64,000 nucleotides of DNA from Zobellia uliginosa (GCF_018860745.1 NZ_JAHKPY010000014.1:372001-436000), one strand, 5' to 3'. Shown: positions 25,797 through 34,704, counted from the stretch's first letter. Program-made: numbers and translations. Notes: a model not told the origin generated them from the sequence alone.

Positions 25797-28313
25797 TTAG
25801 ACCCACTTTTCAGGCATTTTCTGTTCTCTTAATGGAACAAACACTAAATTATCATCGTCTTCTTCGCTATTAACGAAGTGATTGAAACGTTTCATCGTTT
25901 CAGGGTTGTTAATAGCTTGTGTCCATTCACATTCAAACTTATTGACCAATGTTTGCATTTCATGGTCTAAGTCTTCGGCAATGCCTAATTTGTCTTCAAT
26001 TATCACTTCTTTTAAATAATCTAGACCACCCTCTAAACGTTCTTGCCATGCAGCGGTTCTCTGCAAAGGTTTTGCGGTACGCATGTACAACATCAGATAA
26101 CGATCTATATATTTAATGACAGTTTCATTATCAATTTGTTCCGCAAATAATTCTGCGTGTCGTGGTGTTGCTCCACCATTTCCACCAAGGTATAAGTTCC
26201 AACCACCTTCAACAGCAATTAAACCAAAATCCTTACCCCTTGCTTCTGCACATTCACGAATACAACCGGAAACACCACCTTTAATTTTATGCGGTGCGCG
26301 TATACCTCTGTATCTATTTTCTAGTTCAATACCAAAACTTACACTTTCTGCCATTCCGTAACGGCACCATGTTGAACCAACACAGGTTTTTACGGTACGC
26401 AAAGATTTTCCGTACGCATGTCCGCTTTCAAAGCCGTGAGCAATTAATTCTTTCCAGATCAATGGTAATTGATTTAGGGTTGCACCGAATAGATCAATAC
26501 GAACACCACCGGTTACTTTGGTATATAAGTCATATTTTTTGGCAATTTCCCCTAAAGCGATCAACTTATCTGGTGTAATTTCTCCACCAGGAACACGTGG
26601 AACTACAGAATACGTACCATTACGTTGAATGTTTGCCAAATACCTATCGTTAGAATCCTGTATTGCATATTCTTTATTAGCGGTATCCGCATTTATACTT
26701 GCCATTAATGAGGCAACTACAGGTTTACATAGTTCGCAACCATGACCACCATTACCGTGGTTATCCAGTACGTCATTAAAAGTTTTATATTCTTTTACTT
26801 GAATTATTTTATACAAATCCTGTCTATTGAAATCAAAGTGTTCACAAATAGAGTCTTTAACTTCAATCCCCAAAGATTTTAAAGTTGCCTCAGTAAGGTC
26901 TTTTACCATTGGTTTACAACCGCCACAACCAGTTCCCGCTTTAGTACAACTAACAACATCGGCAAGGTCATTAGACTCTCCGCTTTCTATAGTGCCACAG
27001 ATTTGGCCTTTTGTAACATTCTCACATGAACAGATTTGTGCCTCGTCCGGTAAATCCATTACATCACCAAATGACGCACCTCCTTCTATTGCCGGTAGAA
27101 TCAATTGTGCCGGATCTTCGGGAATAGCCATTCCATTTAAGAATATCTGGTGTAACATACTATAATCGGTTGCATCACCAACTAGAATACCACCTAATAG
27201 TTTTTTGCCATCTAGGCTTACGTTAATTCTTTTATATAAGTGTTGTGTCTTGTTTTCGAAAATTATAGAATGTCCTTTTGATGCAGGCATAAAAGGTTCT
27301 CCAAAACTAGCCACATCTACCCCAATAAGTTTTAGTTTGGTAGACATATCTATTTCGTCTGGCATTAGGGTTTCCGTATATCCCAATATTTGATCTACAG
27401 CAACGCCTGCCATATCATAACCAGGAGCAACTAAACCATATATCATTTGGTTATAAAGAGCAATTTCTCCTATGGCATATATATTTGGGTCTGAAGTTTG
27501 CATTTTGTTATCTACAACAATACCGCCACGATTACCCATTTCTAAACCAGAATACTTTCCTAATTCGTCTCTAGGGCGAATACCGGCAGATACAACTAAC
27601 ATTTCAACATCTAAAACATCATCTTCGCCAAACTCCATTCCTGTTATAGCTTTATCACCTAATATTTGGTTGGTAGCTTTACTTAAATGAATATTTAATC
27701 CAATAGATTCTAATTTAAGTTGTAGTACTTGGCTACTCCTAGAATCTAATTGTCTTGGCATAAGTTTGGGGGCAAATTCCACAATATGAGGTTCTAAGCC
27801 CATATCCATAACGGCCTTCCCTGCTTCTAGCCCCAATAAACCACCACCAAGAACAGCTGCTTTTGCATTAGGGTTCTTTTCTTTGATTTTAGCGGCATAG
27901 GCAAGCATACCTTCTAAATCTTCTATGGTTCTATATACAAAAACACCTTCTTTCTCGACCCCTTTAATAGGTGGGACAAAAGCTGAAGAACCAGTAGCTA
28001 GTACTAAGTAGTCATATGAAAACTCACGATCTTTAGCTGTAATTATTTTTTTGTCTGTTCTATTGATGTCAGAAACGCGCTCACCAACAATTAAATCAAT
28101 ATTATTTTCAGAATACCAATCCGCAGGAGCCATCTCTAAGGCTTTGGCATCTTGATTTTCAAAAAATTCACTTAAATGAACACGATCATAAGCTGGTCTT
28201 GGCTCTTCGCCAAAAACAATTATCTTAAAATTCTTAGATTCTTCTTTTGCTGTGATTTTTTCACAGAACTTATATCCGACCATGCCGTTTCCGACAACAA
28301 TAATAGTTTTCAT
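25797..28313 (-). CDS. nirB: Assimilatory nitrite reductase large subunit
   Basis: An NADH-dependent siroheme nitrite reductase of 838 aa. The order is FAD/NAD domain ([37 protein letters not shown]), BFD-type 2Fe-2S domain (CSCENVTKGQ...GTGCGGCKP), a second short Cys region (GHGCELCKP), ferredoxin-like half-domain, and the siroheme/4Fe-4S motifs TVKTCVGSTWCRYG and GGVSGCIRECAEARGKDFG. It reduces nitrite to ammonium. A longer frame begins at TTG 28340 but overlaps the -7 box and operator, so ATG 28313 is used. First gene of a five-gene operon. Confidence 0.95.
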   Translation of the reverse strand: MKTIIVVGNGMVGYKFCEKITAKEESKNFKIIVFGEEPRPAYDRVHLSEFFENQDAKALEMAPADWYSENNIDLIVGERVSDINRTDKKIITAKDREFSYDYLVLATGSSAFVPPIKGVEKEGVFVYRTIEDLEGMLAYAAKIKEKNPNAKAAVLGGGLLGLEAGKAVMDMGLEPHIVEFAPKLMPRQLDSRSSQVLQLKLESIGLNIHLSKATNQILGDKAITGMEFGEDDVLDVEMLVVSAGIRPRDELGKYSGLEMGNRGGIVVDNKMQTSDPNIYAIGEIALYNQMIYGLVAPGYDMAGVAVDQILGYTETLMPDEIDMSTKLKLIGVDVASFGEPFMPASKGHSIIFENKTQHLYKRINVSLDGKKLLGGILVGDATDYSMLHQIFLNGMAIPEDPAQLILPAIEGGASFGDVMDLPDEAQICSCENVTKGQICGTIESGESNDLADVVSCTKAGTGCGGCKPMVKDLTEATLKSLGIEVKDSICEHFDFNRQDLYKIIQVKEYKTFNDVLDNHGNGGHGCELCKPVVASLMASINADTANKEYAIQDSNDRYLANIQRNGTYSVVPRVPGGEITPDKLIALGEIAKKYDLYTKVTGGVRIDLFGATLNQLPLIWKELIAHGFESGHAYGKSLRTVKTCVGSTWCRYGMAESVSFGIELENRYRGIRAPHKIKGGVSGCIRECAEARGKDFGLIAVEGGWNLYLGGNGGATPRHAELFAEQIDNETVIKYIDRYLMLYMRTAKPLQRTAAWQERLEGGLDYLKEVIIEDKLGIAEDLDHEMQTLVNKFECEWTQAINNPETMKRFNHFVNSEEDDDNLVFVPLREQKMPEKWV

Positions 28314-28337
28314 AGGCTTCGATTTTAAACTACTTAG

Positions 28338-28345
28338 CAATATTA
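28338..28345 (-). promoter_or_regulatory. Candidate -7 box of the nirB operon
   Basis: TAATATTG (one mismatch to TAnnTTTG) on the minus strand, sharing its first two bases with the end of the operator at 28344. It leaves 24 bases to ATG 28313. Confidence 0.4.
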
Positions 28346-28359
28346 CGTATAAATACGTA
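28344..28359. promoter_or_regulatory. Nitrate-regulon operator between nirB and cobA
   Basis: A perfect palindrome, TACGTAT-AA-ATACGTA. It lies 47 bases before the cobA -7 box and overlaps the putative nirB -7 box, so one site can serve both divergent operons. The 7-2-7 geometry equals that of NarL/NarP sites (known heptamer TACYYMT). Read as ACGTA-N4-TACGT it also fits Crp/Fnr geometry. Confidence 0.7.
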
Positions 28360-28386
28360 TATAACTTCTCTTTTTATCGAAATAAT

Positions 28387-28398
28387 TACGTAGTTTTG
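28387..28398 (+). promoter_or_regulatory. cobA -7 box with overlapping TACGTA half-site
   Basis: TACGTA (28387-28392) runs into an exact -7 box, TAGTTTTG (28391-28398). The same overlap, TACGTAGTTTTG, occurs before the carrier gene at 29446-29457. Confidence 0.6.
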
Positions 28399-28437
28399 TT
28401 GTGGAATTACTAAAACAACCCCCTAAAAATGTAAGTT

Positions 28438-29211
28438 ATGAAAACAATGAAAGAGCCAAAGGTTACATTAATTGGTGCAGGTCCTGGTAGTTCGGACCTT
28501 ATTACGGTTAGGGGTTTGAAAGCTTTGAAGGCCGCAGATGTAGTATTGTACGATGCCCTGATAGATGAAAACCTACTATTAGAGGTTCGTGCAAGTATTC
28601 CAAAAATATACGTAGGAAAACGGTGTGGAATACATTCTTTCAATCAAGATGATATTAACATATTAATTGCAGAAAAAGCATTCGAACATGGTCATGTAGT
28701 GCGGTTAAAAGGAGGGGACCCATTTGTATTTGGGAGGGCTCATGAAGAAATAGCTTATGTGGAATCTTTTGGTATTCCTGTTACTGTTGTTCCCGGAGTG
28801 TCTAGTGCAATAGCGGTTCCTGCTAATCAAGGCATACCTATGACGCGTAGAGGAGTAAGTAGTAGTTTTTGGGTTATGACCGCTACGAAGAGAGATGGTT
28901 CGTTCTCTGAAGATTTGAAATTCGCTTCGCAGTCATCTGCAACAATGGTTATATTGATGGGAGTAAGGAAACTGGCTGAAATAGCTGCTGAAGTCTCTAA
29001 ATACAGGGGCTCTTTAACACCTATAGCGGTAATTCAAAATGGCACCATGCAGAACGAATCTTGTAATGTAGGCACCCTAGGAAGTCTTGGTTCGGGATTT
29101 GATTCTATTGATACCTCTAAACCTGGTATTATTGTGATAGGGGATGTGGTGACAGAACACCCTTCATTCTTTGAAGAAGAAGTGCAGCGTGTATTACATT
29201 CCAGTCTCTAA
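28438..29211 (+). CDS. cobA: Uroporphyrinogen-III C-methyltransferase (SUMT)
   Basis: A 257-aa tetrapyrrole methylase with VTLIGAGPGSSDLITVRGLKAL, VLYDALID, VVRLKGGDPFVFGRAHEE, VVPGVSSAIAVPANQGIPMTRRG and ATMVILMGV. All SUMT motifs are present. It makes precorrin-2, the first siroheme-specific step, supplying NirB. The ATG at 28438 is followed closely by a second Met (residue 4). It diverges from nirB and shares its operator. Confidence 0.95.
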   Translation: MKTMKEPKVTLIGAGPGSSDLITVRGLKALKAADVVLYDALIDENLLLEVRASIPKIYVGKRCGIHSFNQDDINILIAEKAFEHGHVVRLKGGDPFVFGRAHEEIAYVESFGIPVTVVPGVSSAIAVPANQGIPMTRRGVSSSFWVMTATKRDGSFSEDLKFASQSSATMVILMGVRKLAEIAAEVSKYRGSLTPIAVIQNGTMQNESCNVGTLGSLGSGFDSIDTSKPGIIVIGDVVTEHPSFFEEEVQRVLHSSL

Positions 29212-29258
29212 AACTTATACTTTCTTCAACACGTATTTATAGTGGCATAAAATAAAAC

Positions 29259-29307
29259 CGCTCTATGAGATGCTTTTAATATGTATTATATAGAGCGTTC
29301 TCTTTTT
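29259..29307 (+). terminator. Terminator after cobA
   Basis: An 8-bp stem, CGCTCTAT with ATAGAGCG, with a long AT-rich loop (23 bases), followed by a T-rich stretch. The long loop makes it less certain. Confidence 0.45.
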
Positions 29308-29423
29308 ATTGAAATTCGAATTTATCAAATTCTGTCTATCCTTTTTTAGAATTCCTAATTTTTTCTTCTTGTAGGTTCCTATACTCGCAAAAACACGTAG
29401 TAAAATCCTGATTTAATAAGAAA

Positions 29424-29457
29424 TACGTAGTAATACGTATATTAATACGTAGTTTTG
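29424..29457 (+). promoter_or_regulatory. Operator and -7 box of the nitrate/nitrite carrier gene
   Basis: Three TACGTA cores. 29424-29439 forms the 7-2-7 site TACGTAG-TA-ATACGTA, and 29446-29451 is a third half-site joined to the exact -7 box TAGTTTTG (29450-29457). A weaker CACGTAG copy lies at 29394. The operator cores start 26 and 16 bases before the -7 box, the position where -33 contacts would be, which suits activation. Confidence 0.7.
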
Positions 29458-29486
29458 AATATCCTTAAACTTCAAACATCAGTATT

Positions 29487-30908
29487 ATGGAAACACAATC
29501 TAAAAAATCGACTACGTTAAATTTAACGAATTTGAAAAGTATGCCCATCCGTACTTTTTGGATTACATCAGTAGCATTCTTTATTTGCTTTTTTGCTTGG
29601 TTTGGTATTGTACCTTTCATGCCCGACGTGGTTAAAGACTTAGGTCTTACACCAGATCAAAAATGGAATTCTATTATCCTAGCGGTTACCGGAACAGTGT
29701 TTGCTCGTTTGCTAATCGGAAAGTTATGTGATAAATATGGTCCTAGGTTGTGCTATACCTATTTACTTATCATCGGCGCTATCCCGGTTATACTGCTTGG
29801 TTTTGTACAGACTCCTACTCAGTTTTTAATTTGTCGCCTGTTCATTGGGTTTATTGGGGCTTCATTTGTCATCACTCAATTCCATACATCAATTATGTTC
29901 GCCCCTAATATAGTGGGAACTGCTAATGCCACTTCCGCTGGATGGGGAAACTTAGGGGGAGGAGCTAACCGTCTGGGTATGCCTTTGATAGCTGCTGCTG
30001 TTGTTAGTTTTGGTGTTGCAGATGAGGTTGCTTGGCGTTATTCTATGATGATAGCTGGTGTTATTGCAATGCTTATGGGAGTAGTGTATTATTTTTTCAC
30101 GCAAGATACACCTGAGGGTAATTTTGCTCAACTTAAGAAAGAAGGTAAAATGCCAACTCTTAAGAAGGACGAAGAAAGTTTTGTAAGTGTTTTAAAGGAT
30201 TATAGAGTGTGGATTTTGTTCATTATATATGCTGCTTCATTTGGAATGGAGCTTACCGTATATGGTACAATGGACGACTATTTACAAAATACTTTTGGGC
30301 TAACGCGTACTACAGCTGGTAATTTAGTATTGTCATTTGCTTTGATGAACATTTTTGCAAGAACCCTTGGTGGTTTCTTTGGAGATAGATTTGGAAAGCT
30401 AAAAGGACTCAGAGGAAGAGTTATGTTCCTTGCTTTGATTCTTGCTGTAGAAGGTTGTATGCTTACCGTTTTTTCCACCACAACAAGTATAGGTTTGGGT
30501 ATCTTCTTTTTGATAGCCTTTAGTTTATCCGTACAAATGGCGGAAGGGGCTACCTTTTCAGTAGTACCGTTTATTAATAAAAAAGCAATTGGTTCCATCT
30601 CAGGTATTGTGGGGGCCGGTGGTAATGTAGGGGCGTTTATAGCCGCTATGTTTCTTAAGTCAAAATCCGCTTTAGCAGAAACACAGGCTATTTCTCTGAA
30701 TAGCACTCTAGGTGAGGAAGCGGTTAGAATTGCTCAAGCTTCCGCTGCATCTACGGCCGTATCTGCCGGCTATTTTGTTATTGGTATTTGTGTGATTCTT
30801 GCAGCCGGACTATCCTTGGCCATCAAATTTTCTACGGAGGACGAGCAGGCTACTGCTTTGGAAATGAATAAATCCAATACACCTAAATATGTTTTAGGAG
30901 ATAAGTAA
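29487..30908 (+). CDS. MFS nitrate/nitrite transporter (NarK/NasA type)
   Basis: A 473-aa carrier of the nitrate/nitrite porter family. 'FFICFFAWFGIVPFMPDVVKDLGLT', 'RLLIGKLCDKYGPRLCYTYLL', the nitrate signature region 'NATSAGWGNLGGGANRLGMPL' and the second signature 'ISGIVGAGGNVGAFIAAMF' are present, with the conserved Arg residues of helices 2 and 8 apparently in place. It brings in nitrate or exports nitrite. A second, ATP-driven importer is encoded at 35.7-39.9 kb, so the cell has a low- and a high-affinity route. Confidence 0.93.
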   Translation: METQSKKSTTLNLTNLKSMPIRTFWITSVAFFICFFAWFGIVPFMPDVVKDLGLTPDQKWNSIILAVTGTVFARLLIGKLCDKYGPRLCYTYLLIIGAIPVILLGFVQTPTQFLICRLFIGFIGASFVITQFHTSIMFAPNIVGTANATSAGWGNLGGGANRLGMPLIAAAVVSFGVADEVAWRYSMMIAGVIAMLMGVVYYFFTQDTPEGNFAQLKKEGKMPTLKKDEESFVSVLKDYRVWILFIIYAASFGMELTVYGTMDDYLQNTFGLTRTTAGNLVLSFALMNIFARTLGGFFGDRFGKLKGLRGRVMFLALILAVEGCMLTVFSTTTSIGLGIFFLIAFSLSVQMAEGATFSVVPFINKKAIGSISGIVGAGGNVGAFIAAMFLKSKSALAETQAISLNSTLGEEAVRIAQASAASTAVSAGYFVIGICVILAAGLSLAIKFSTEDEQATALEMNKSNTPKYVLGDK

Positions 30909-30948
30909 AAAAGATAGCGTGATTTCTACTTTGACAAATAAAAATCCT

Positions 30949-31668
30949 ATGAACAAAAGCATGGTTAGCACTGCTTGTGCGACTTGCTTTAATATGGAGT
31001 GTTTAATAAAGAAAAACTTCCAGTCGCCAGTCGTATCAACTTTTACGGAACATAGAAAAGAGATCAGGTGTAAAAAAGGACAACAATTTATAATGGAGGG
31101 TGCACCGGTCACCGGACTCTTCTTTGTTCTTAAAGGAAGTGTAAAGGTATTACGAACAGGTCTTCACGGAAAAGAGCAAATTGTTCGCTTTGCCAAAGAA
31201 GGTGAAATTATTGGGCATCGGGGTTTTACTACAGATGAATCATACCCTATTAGTGCGATAGCCCTGGAAGATTGCACGCTTTGTTATTTTGCAAAAGATA
31301 GATTGCAAGAGGTCCTGAAAACAGATCCATTATTTACTTACGATTTAATGCTTTTCTACGCAAATGAGTTGAGTAAAAGCGAGGTAAAAGTAAAGTCCCT
31401 TTCTCAAATGACGGTACGCGAAAGAGTTATAGATACGTTGCTCTACGTATACAGAAAGTTTGGCCAGACCAATGGTTTTATTTCTTTAATTCTGAGTAGG
31501 CGTGAATATGCTGATTATGCAGGAACTACTGAGGAACAGGTAATACGTGCTTTTTCCGCATTAAAAAAAGATAATCTAATTGTGGCGCGTGGCAAACGTA
31601 TTGGCATAGTGCAATTAGAATCGCTTCAAAAGGAAATTTCAGAACACAACTTTTATTTAGACAGCTAG
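30949..31668 (+). CDS. Crp/Fnr-family regulator with N-terminal cysteine cluster
   Basis: A 239-aa regulator. A cyclic-nucleotide-binding-like beta-roll (about 40-130) is followed by a long helix and a winged HTH (LSRREYADYAGTTEEQVIRAFSALKKDNLI). The N-terminus carries C10-X2-C13-X4-C18, and the beta-roll has 'LEDCTLCYF', together resembling the four-cysteine [4Fe-4S] set of FNR (CX2CX5C plus a central Cys). Oxygen or NO sensing is thus possible. The HTH keeps the E..xxR pair of FNR/CRP. A GTG start at 30919 is possible; ATG 30949 is preferred. It follows the carrier by 40 bases and ends at a strong terminator. Confidence 0.88.
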   Translation: MNKSMVSTACATCFNMECLIKKNFQSPVVSTFTEHRKEIRCKKGQQFIMEGAPVTGLFFVLKGSVKVLRTGLHGKEQIVRFAKEGEIIGHRGFTTDESYPISAIALEDCTLCYFAKDRLQEVLKTDPLFTYDLMLFYANELSKSEVKVKSLSQMTVRERVIDTLLYVYRKFGQTNGFISLILSRREYADYAGTTEEQVIRAFSALKKDNLIVARGKRIGIVQLESLQKEISEHNFYLDS

Positions 31669-31690
31669 TACTTTTTGTGCTGGCTCTGTT

Positions 31691-31736
31691 AGCTTCTGCC
31701 CACTATTTCAATATAGGTGGGCAGAAGCTTTTTTTA
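31691..31736 (+). terminator. Strong terminator after the Crp/Fnr gene
   Basis: A 13-bp perfect stem, AGCTTCTGCCCAC with GTGGGCAGAAGCT, followed by seven T. Confidence 0.9.
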
Positions 31737-31815
31737 TACACAGTGATAAAACTATGATAAGACAGATATTTTTCTGTTAAAAAGAATTTTTCTTCCTGTT
31801 TTTCAACATAGTACA

Positions 31816-31839
31816 TACGTAGTCTAGGTTTTATATTTG
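31816..31839 (+). promoter_or_regulatory. Promoter of the globin/redox operon with TACGTA half-site
   Basis: TACGTA at 31816-31821 lies exactly 16 bases before an exact -7 box, TATATTTG (31832-31839), the same distance as the proximal half-site of the carrier promoter. Confidence 0.55.
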
Positions 31840-31849
31840 CTTCACTTAA

Positions 31850-31885
31850 TAAGTACTAATACTTACTTTTTGTCTAAGTACTAAT
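31850..31885 (+). promoter_or_regulatory. Leader repeats TAAGTACTAAT in the globin operon
   Basis: A near-perfect 7-2-7 palindrome, TAAGTAC-TA-ATACTTA (31850-31865), and a second copy of its left half plus spacer, TAAGTACTAAT (31875-31885), 25 bases on. Both lie downstream of the -7 box, where binding would block transcription. The same sequence occurs before the ABC importer (35667). Confidence 0.5.
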
Positions 31886-31903
31886 CAAATCATATAGAAA
31901 ATT

Positions 31904-32317
31904 ATGGAACAAACTACTATTGACCTTGTACAAGAATCATTTGAAAAAGTAAAACCTATTTCCAATGCTGCCGGAAAAATCTTCTACGATAAACTTTTTG
32001 ATTTAGACCCTTCCTTAAGAGCGATATTTCCAAAAGGGGAAGACGCGATTGCCGCACAAGGAAACAAACTTATGAGCATGCTTTCCAGTGCAGTTGCCGG
32101 ATTGAACAATTTAGAGATGTTGGTACCTGTTTTGGAAAATCTAGGAAAAAGACATATAGAATACAAAGTAGAACCTTCACATTATGAGACGGTGGGCACG
32201 GCATTATTGGGGACTCTTGAAGCAGGTCTTGGCGATGATTTTACATCTGAAGTAAAGGAAGCATGGGTATCAGTATATGGAACTATGTCTACGGTAATGA
32301 TAAATGCGTCCTACTAA
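31904..32317 (+). CDS. Bacterial hemoglobin (globin family)
   Basis: A single-domain globin of 137 aa resembling Vitreoscilla hemoglobin and the flavohemoglobin head. The proximal His lies in LGKRHIEYKVEPSHY (F helix), and 'YDKLFDLDPSLRAIFP' is the family A/B-C-D region with the CD Phe. No reductase domain is fused. In the same operon a separate flavin/2Fe-2S reductase is encoded, so NO dioxygenation (NO to nitrate) or NO/O2 binding is a likely role next to nitrate and nitrite reduction. Confidence 0.9.
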   Translation: MEQTTIDLVQESFEKVKPISNAAGKIFYDKLFDLDPSLRAIFPKGEDAIAAQGNKLMSMLSSAVAGLNNLEMLVPVLENLGKRHIEYKVEPSHYETVGTALLGTLEAGLGDDFTSEVKEAWVSVYGTMSTVMINASY

Positions 32318-32340
32318 CTAATCTTTTAAACCACCTTATT

Positions 32341-33171
32341 ATGAAAAAACCAGAATCCTCACCATTTCTTGTATTGATAATTCTTATTGTAAGTTTTGTT
32401 TTATTGAATTCCTGTGGAGGCGTTCCTGAAGAAAATAGTACGAGTGCTACTTCTGAAGGGAATGTTTTTTCCGTTGATGAAGTTTTAGAAATGGTATCAA
32501 AAGAAAATGATGTAACCAGAACATTATACACTAAGGCTATAGTAGGAAAAGGAAAACTACAGGGTATGAAGTTTGACGAAGATTGGCGTAAAGACGATGT
32601 TGAGGCCGGTCCGCTGCCCGCTCTATTTCTTCGCGGCGTTGCTACCAGTATACGTAAAGGACCTATACCGTTAGGCCTGTATTTAGGGTCGGATTTTCCA
32701 ATTAACAATGCGAACAAATTTGAGGGAGAACAAGAGAAACTATTCGAAGAAATCAAAGAAACTCAAGACCCTAAATTCTTTTATGATGAGTCTCAGGAAT
32801 TACATACAGCAATGTTTGCGGACCTTGCTAGTGCCCAAGCATGCGTTACTTGTCATAATGAACATCCTCAAACCGCTAAAACTGACTGGAAGTTGGGAGA
32901 TGTTATGGGTGCTACTACTTGGCAATACCCCAAGGATTCCTTGTCGTATACCGGTGCGCTTGATGTGCTTAATGCATATGCCAAGGGTACGGTAGATGTT
33001 TATGTAGAATACTTGGATGAAATAGCCGCATTTAAATCTTCGGAAAAACCAATAATTGGAGAAAAATGGCCGGAGGATGGGAATTACCTTCCAACACCGG
33101 AAGTTTTCTTGGATAGCGTTAGAAAACTATCGTCATATGAAACCCTAAAAAGCTTGATTGCAAGTAAATAA
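32341..33171 (+). CDS. DUF3365 (Tll0287-like) heme lipoprotein
   Basis: A 276-aa lipoprotein (lipobox LLNSC, Cys25) with a PAS-like DUF3365 domain ending in one c-type heme motif, CVTCH (about 168-172, 'ASAQACVTCHNEHPQTAKTDWKLGDVMG'). Such domains occur as heme sensors or periplasmic redox proteins. The frame is open upstream to 32263, overlapping the globin; ATG 32341 gives a clean signal peptide. It lies between globin and cytochrome b, and could bind NO/O2 or carry electrons at the membrane surface. Confidence 0.85.
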   Translation: MKKPESSPFLVLIILIVSFVLLNSCGGVPEENSTSATSEGNVFSVDEVLEMVSKENDVTRTLYTKAIVGKGKLQGMKFDEDWRKDDVEAGPLPALFLRGVATSIRKGPIPLGLYLGSDFPINNANKFEGEQEKLFEEIKETQDPKFFYDESQELHTAMFADLASAQACVTCHNEHPQTAKTDWKLGDVMGATTWQYPKDSLSYTGALDVLNAYAKGTVDVYVEYLDEIAAFKSSEKPIIGEKWPEDGNYLPTPEVFLDSVRKLSSYETLKSLIASK

Positions 33172-33187
33172 CCATAAAATTTATTTT

Positions 33188-33667
33188 TTGAAAAACAGAA
33201 ACTTGACATCGTTTGTTGGCTTGTTGTTTTTGATACTGTTCTTCGTACAGTTTTTTTTAAAACTAGAATGGCAGTGGTTAAAAGGACTGCAGCAAGAAGA
33301 AATGTACAAGAGATGGTCTGGGCTATTTTTAGCACTTTTCATAACATTCCAATGGGCGCTAACCTTTAGTAGGGTGATCGTAAAATTTAGAAGGCATTCC
33401 ATGTATATGGCCAGACTACATAAGTGGGCAGGAGCCTTAAGCCCAATCTTTTTTTATATGCACAGTATGGGTATGGGTTATGGATATCTTGCTTTGTTGT
33501 CTTATATTTTTTTGGCAAATGCGCTTTTAGGATACATCAATTTAGATGTCATAAAAAACAATAATGAGTTGCTCTTTAAGGCGTGGATGATAGTGCACGT
33601 AGCCTTTTCTCTCATTATTACTATTCTGATGTTTTTCCATATTACCATGGTCTTCTACTACAAATAA
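33188..33667 (+). CDS. NOX/ferric-reductase-like membrane cytochrome b
   Basis: About five membrane helices and two helices each with a pair of histidines spaced H-X13-H (LHKWAGALSPIFFYMHSMG and VHVAFSLIITILMFFHIT). This is the bis-heme ligand spacing of the ferric reductase/NADPH oxidase superfamily, which moves electrons across the membrane through two stacked hemes. No dehydrogenase domain is fused; the next gene supplies it 6 bases later. The frame is open to ATG 33158, inside the previous gene, but TTG 33188 gives a normal start (MKNRNLTSFVGLL). Confidence 0.75.
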   Translation: MKNRNLTSFVGLLFLILFFVQFFLKLEWQWLKGLQQEEMYKRWSGLFLALFITFQWALTFSRVIVKFRRHSMYMARLHKWAGALSPIFFYMHSMGMGYGYLALLSYIFLANALLGYINLDVIKNNNELLFKAWMIVHVAFSLIITILMFFHITMVFYYK

Positions 33668-33673
33668 AAAAGC

Positions 33674-34702
33674 ATGAAACTAACAGTAAAAAATATCATA
33701 AAGGAAACTGAAGATGTCATAAGCGTTGGTTTTATCAACGGTGGCTTTTTCAGCAAGGTAAAGTACAAACCAGGGCAGTTTATTACCCTGCACTTTCCCA
33801 TTGCGGATAAAATTCACAAAAGGGCGTATTCTTTTAGCAGTAATCCTTATACAGACAAAGATTTAAAAATTACCATCAAACGCGTAGAAAACGGATTGGT
33901 TTCAAATTACGTTCATGATTATTTAAAAGTGGGCGACAAGTTGCTAATTGATAAGCCTAACGGAAGTTTTTTTATAAAACCGGAAAAAGAACAGCAGAAA
34001 AGTTATGTTTTTTTTGCAGCGGGAAGCGGGATTACGCCCATTTTTTCAATCATCAATTCGGTTTTACAAAAAGAGACCAAATCCAGTATTGTATTGGTTT
34101 ATGCCAGCCGTTTTTTTGAGGGTATAATCTTTCATAAAGAACTCGTTGAACTTCAAAAGCAATATGGAGACAGGTTTAAGATAGAATATCTTATTTCCAA
34201 AAATGCACCTACAAAACCCAACTATCATAAAGGACTGATAACTGATGCTTTGGTTGTGGAGACCCTTGATAAATATGAGCTGCCCTTTGAAAATTGTGAA
34301 TACATGATTTGTGGGCCTTTTGGGTTTATGGAAGCGGTAAAAAGTATCTTGAACGTAAATGGTGTTTCTCCTTTGAGAATAAAGGAAGAACTTTTTAAAA
34401 GACCGGACACCGTTATACAGAGCGATGGTATGACAAGCAAGGTAAAAATACAATTAAACGGAACTAGCCATGAGTTGAACATTGCCAATAACAAGTCTAT
34501 TCTACAAGCTGCTATGGCTCAAAATATAGATATGCCCTATTCCTGTAGGTCTGGTATGTGCTCTACATGTATAGCTTCCTGTGTATCCGGAACAGTCAAT
34601 ATGACCGACGGTCATTTTTTGGGGCAGAAAGAAGTTGATGCCGGTAAAATTCTGACCTGTGTAAGCTATCCTGCAAGCGAAAATGTCGTAATCTCAATAT
34701 AA
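33674..34702 (+). CDS. FAD/NAD(P)H reductase with C-terminal 2Fe-2S ferredoxin domain
   Basis: A 342-aa protein of the phenol-hydroxylase/HCP-reductase type. A flavin domain (KPGQFITLHFP; KRAYSFSSNP) is followed by a NAD(P) domain (FFAAGSGITPIFSIINSVL; YMICGPFGFMEAV) and a plant-type 2Fe-2S domain (CRSGMCSTCIASCVSG...ILTCVSYP). It would take electrons from NAD(P)H and pass them to the cytochrome b before it, and perhaps to the globin. It lies 6 bases after cytochrome b and 2 bases before the multiheme cytochrome gene. Confidence 0.9.
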   Translation: MKLTVKNIIKETEDVISVGFINGGFFSKVKYKPGQFITLHFPIADKIHKRAYSFSSNPYTDKDLKITIKRVENGLVSNYVHDYLKVGDKLLIDKPNGSFFIKPEKEQQKSYVFFAAGSGITPIFSIINSVLQKETKSSIVLVYASRFFEGIIFHKELVELQKQYGDRFKIEYLISKNAPTKPNYHKGLITDALVVETLDKYELPFENCEYMICGPFGFMEAVKSILNVNGVSPLRIKEELFKRPDTVIQSDGMTSKVKIQLNGTSHELNIANNKSILQAAMAQNIDMPYSCRSGMCSTCIASCVSGTVNMTDGHFLGQKEVDAGKILTCVSYPASENVVISI

Positions 34703-34704
34703 AT

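Noticed and set aside
29259-29307. Stem-loop after cobA as a cobalamin-type riboswitch for the next gene
   Set aside because: Only a simple 8-bp hairpin with a long loop and a T-rich tail. No conserved riboswitch core is seen.
31850-31885. Repeated TAAGTACTAAT units as a possible CRISPR or short repeat array
   Set aside because: Only two copies with no regular spacer. They fit an operator class shared with other nitrate promoters.
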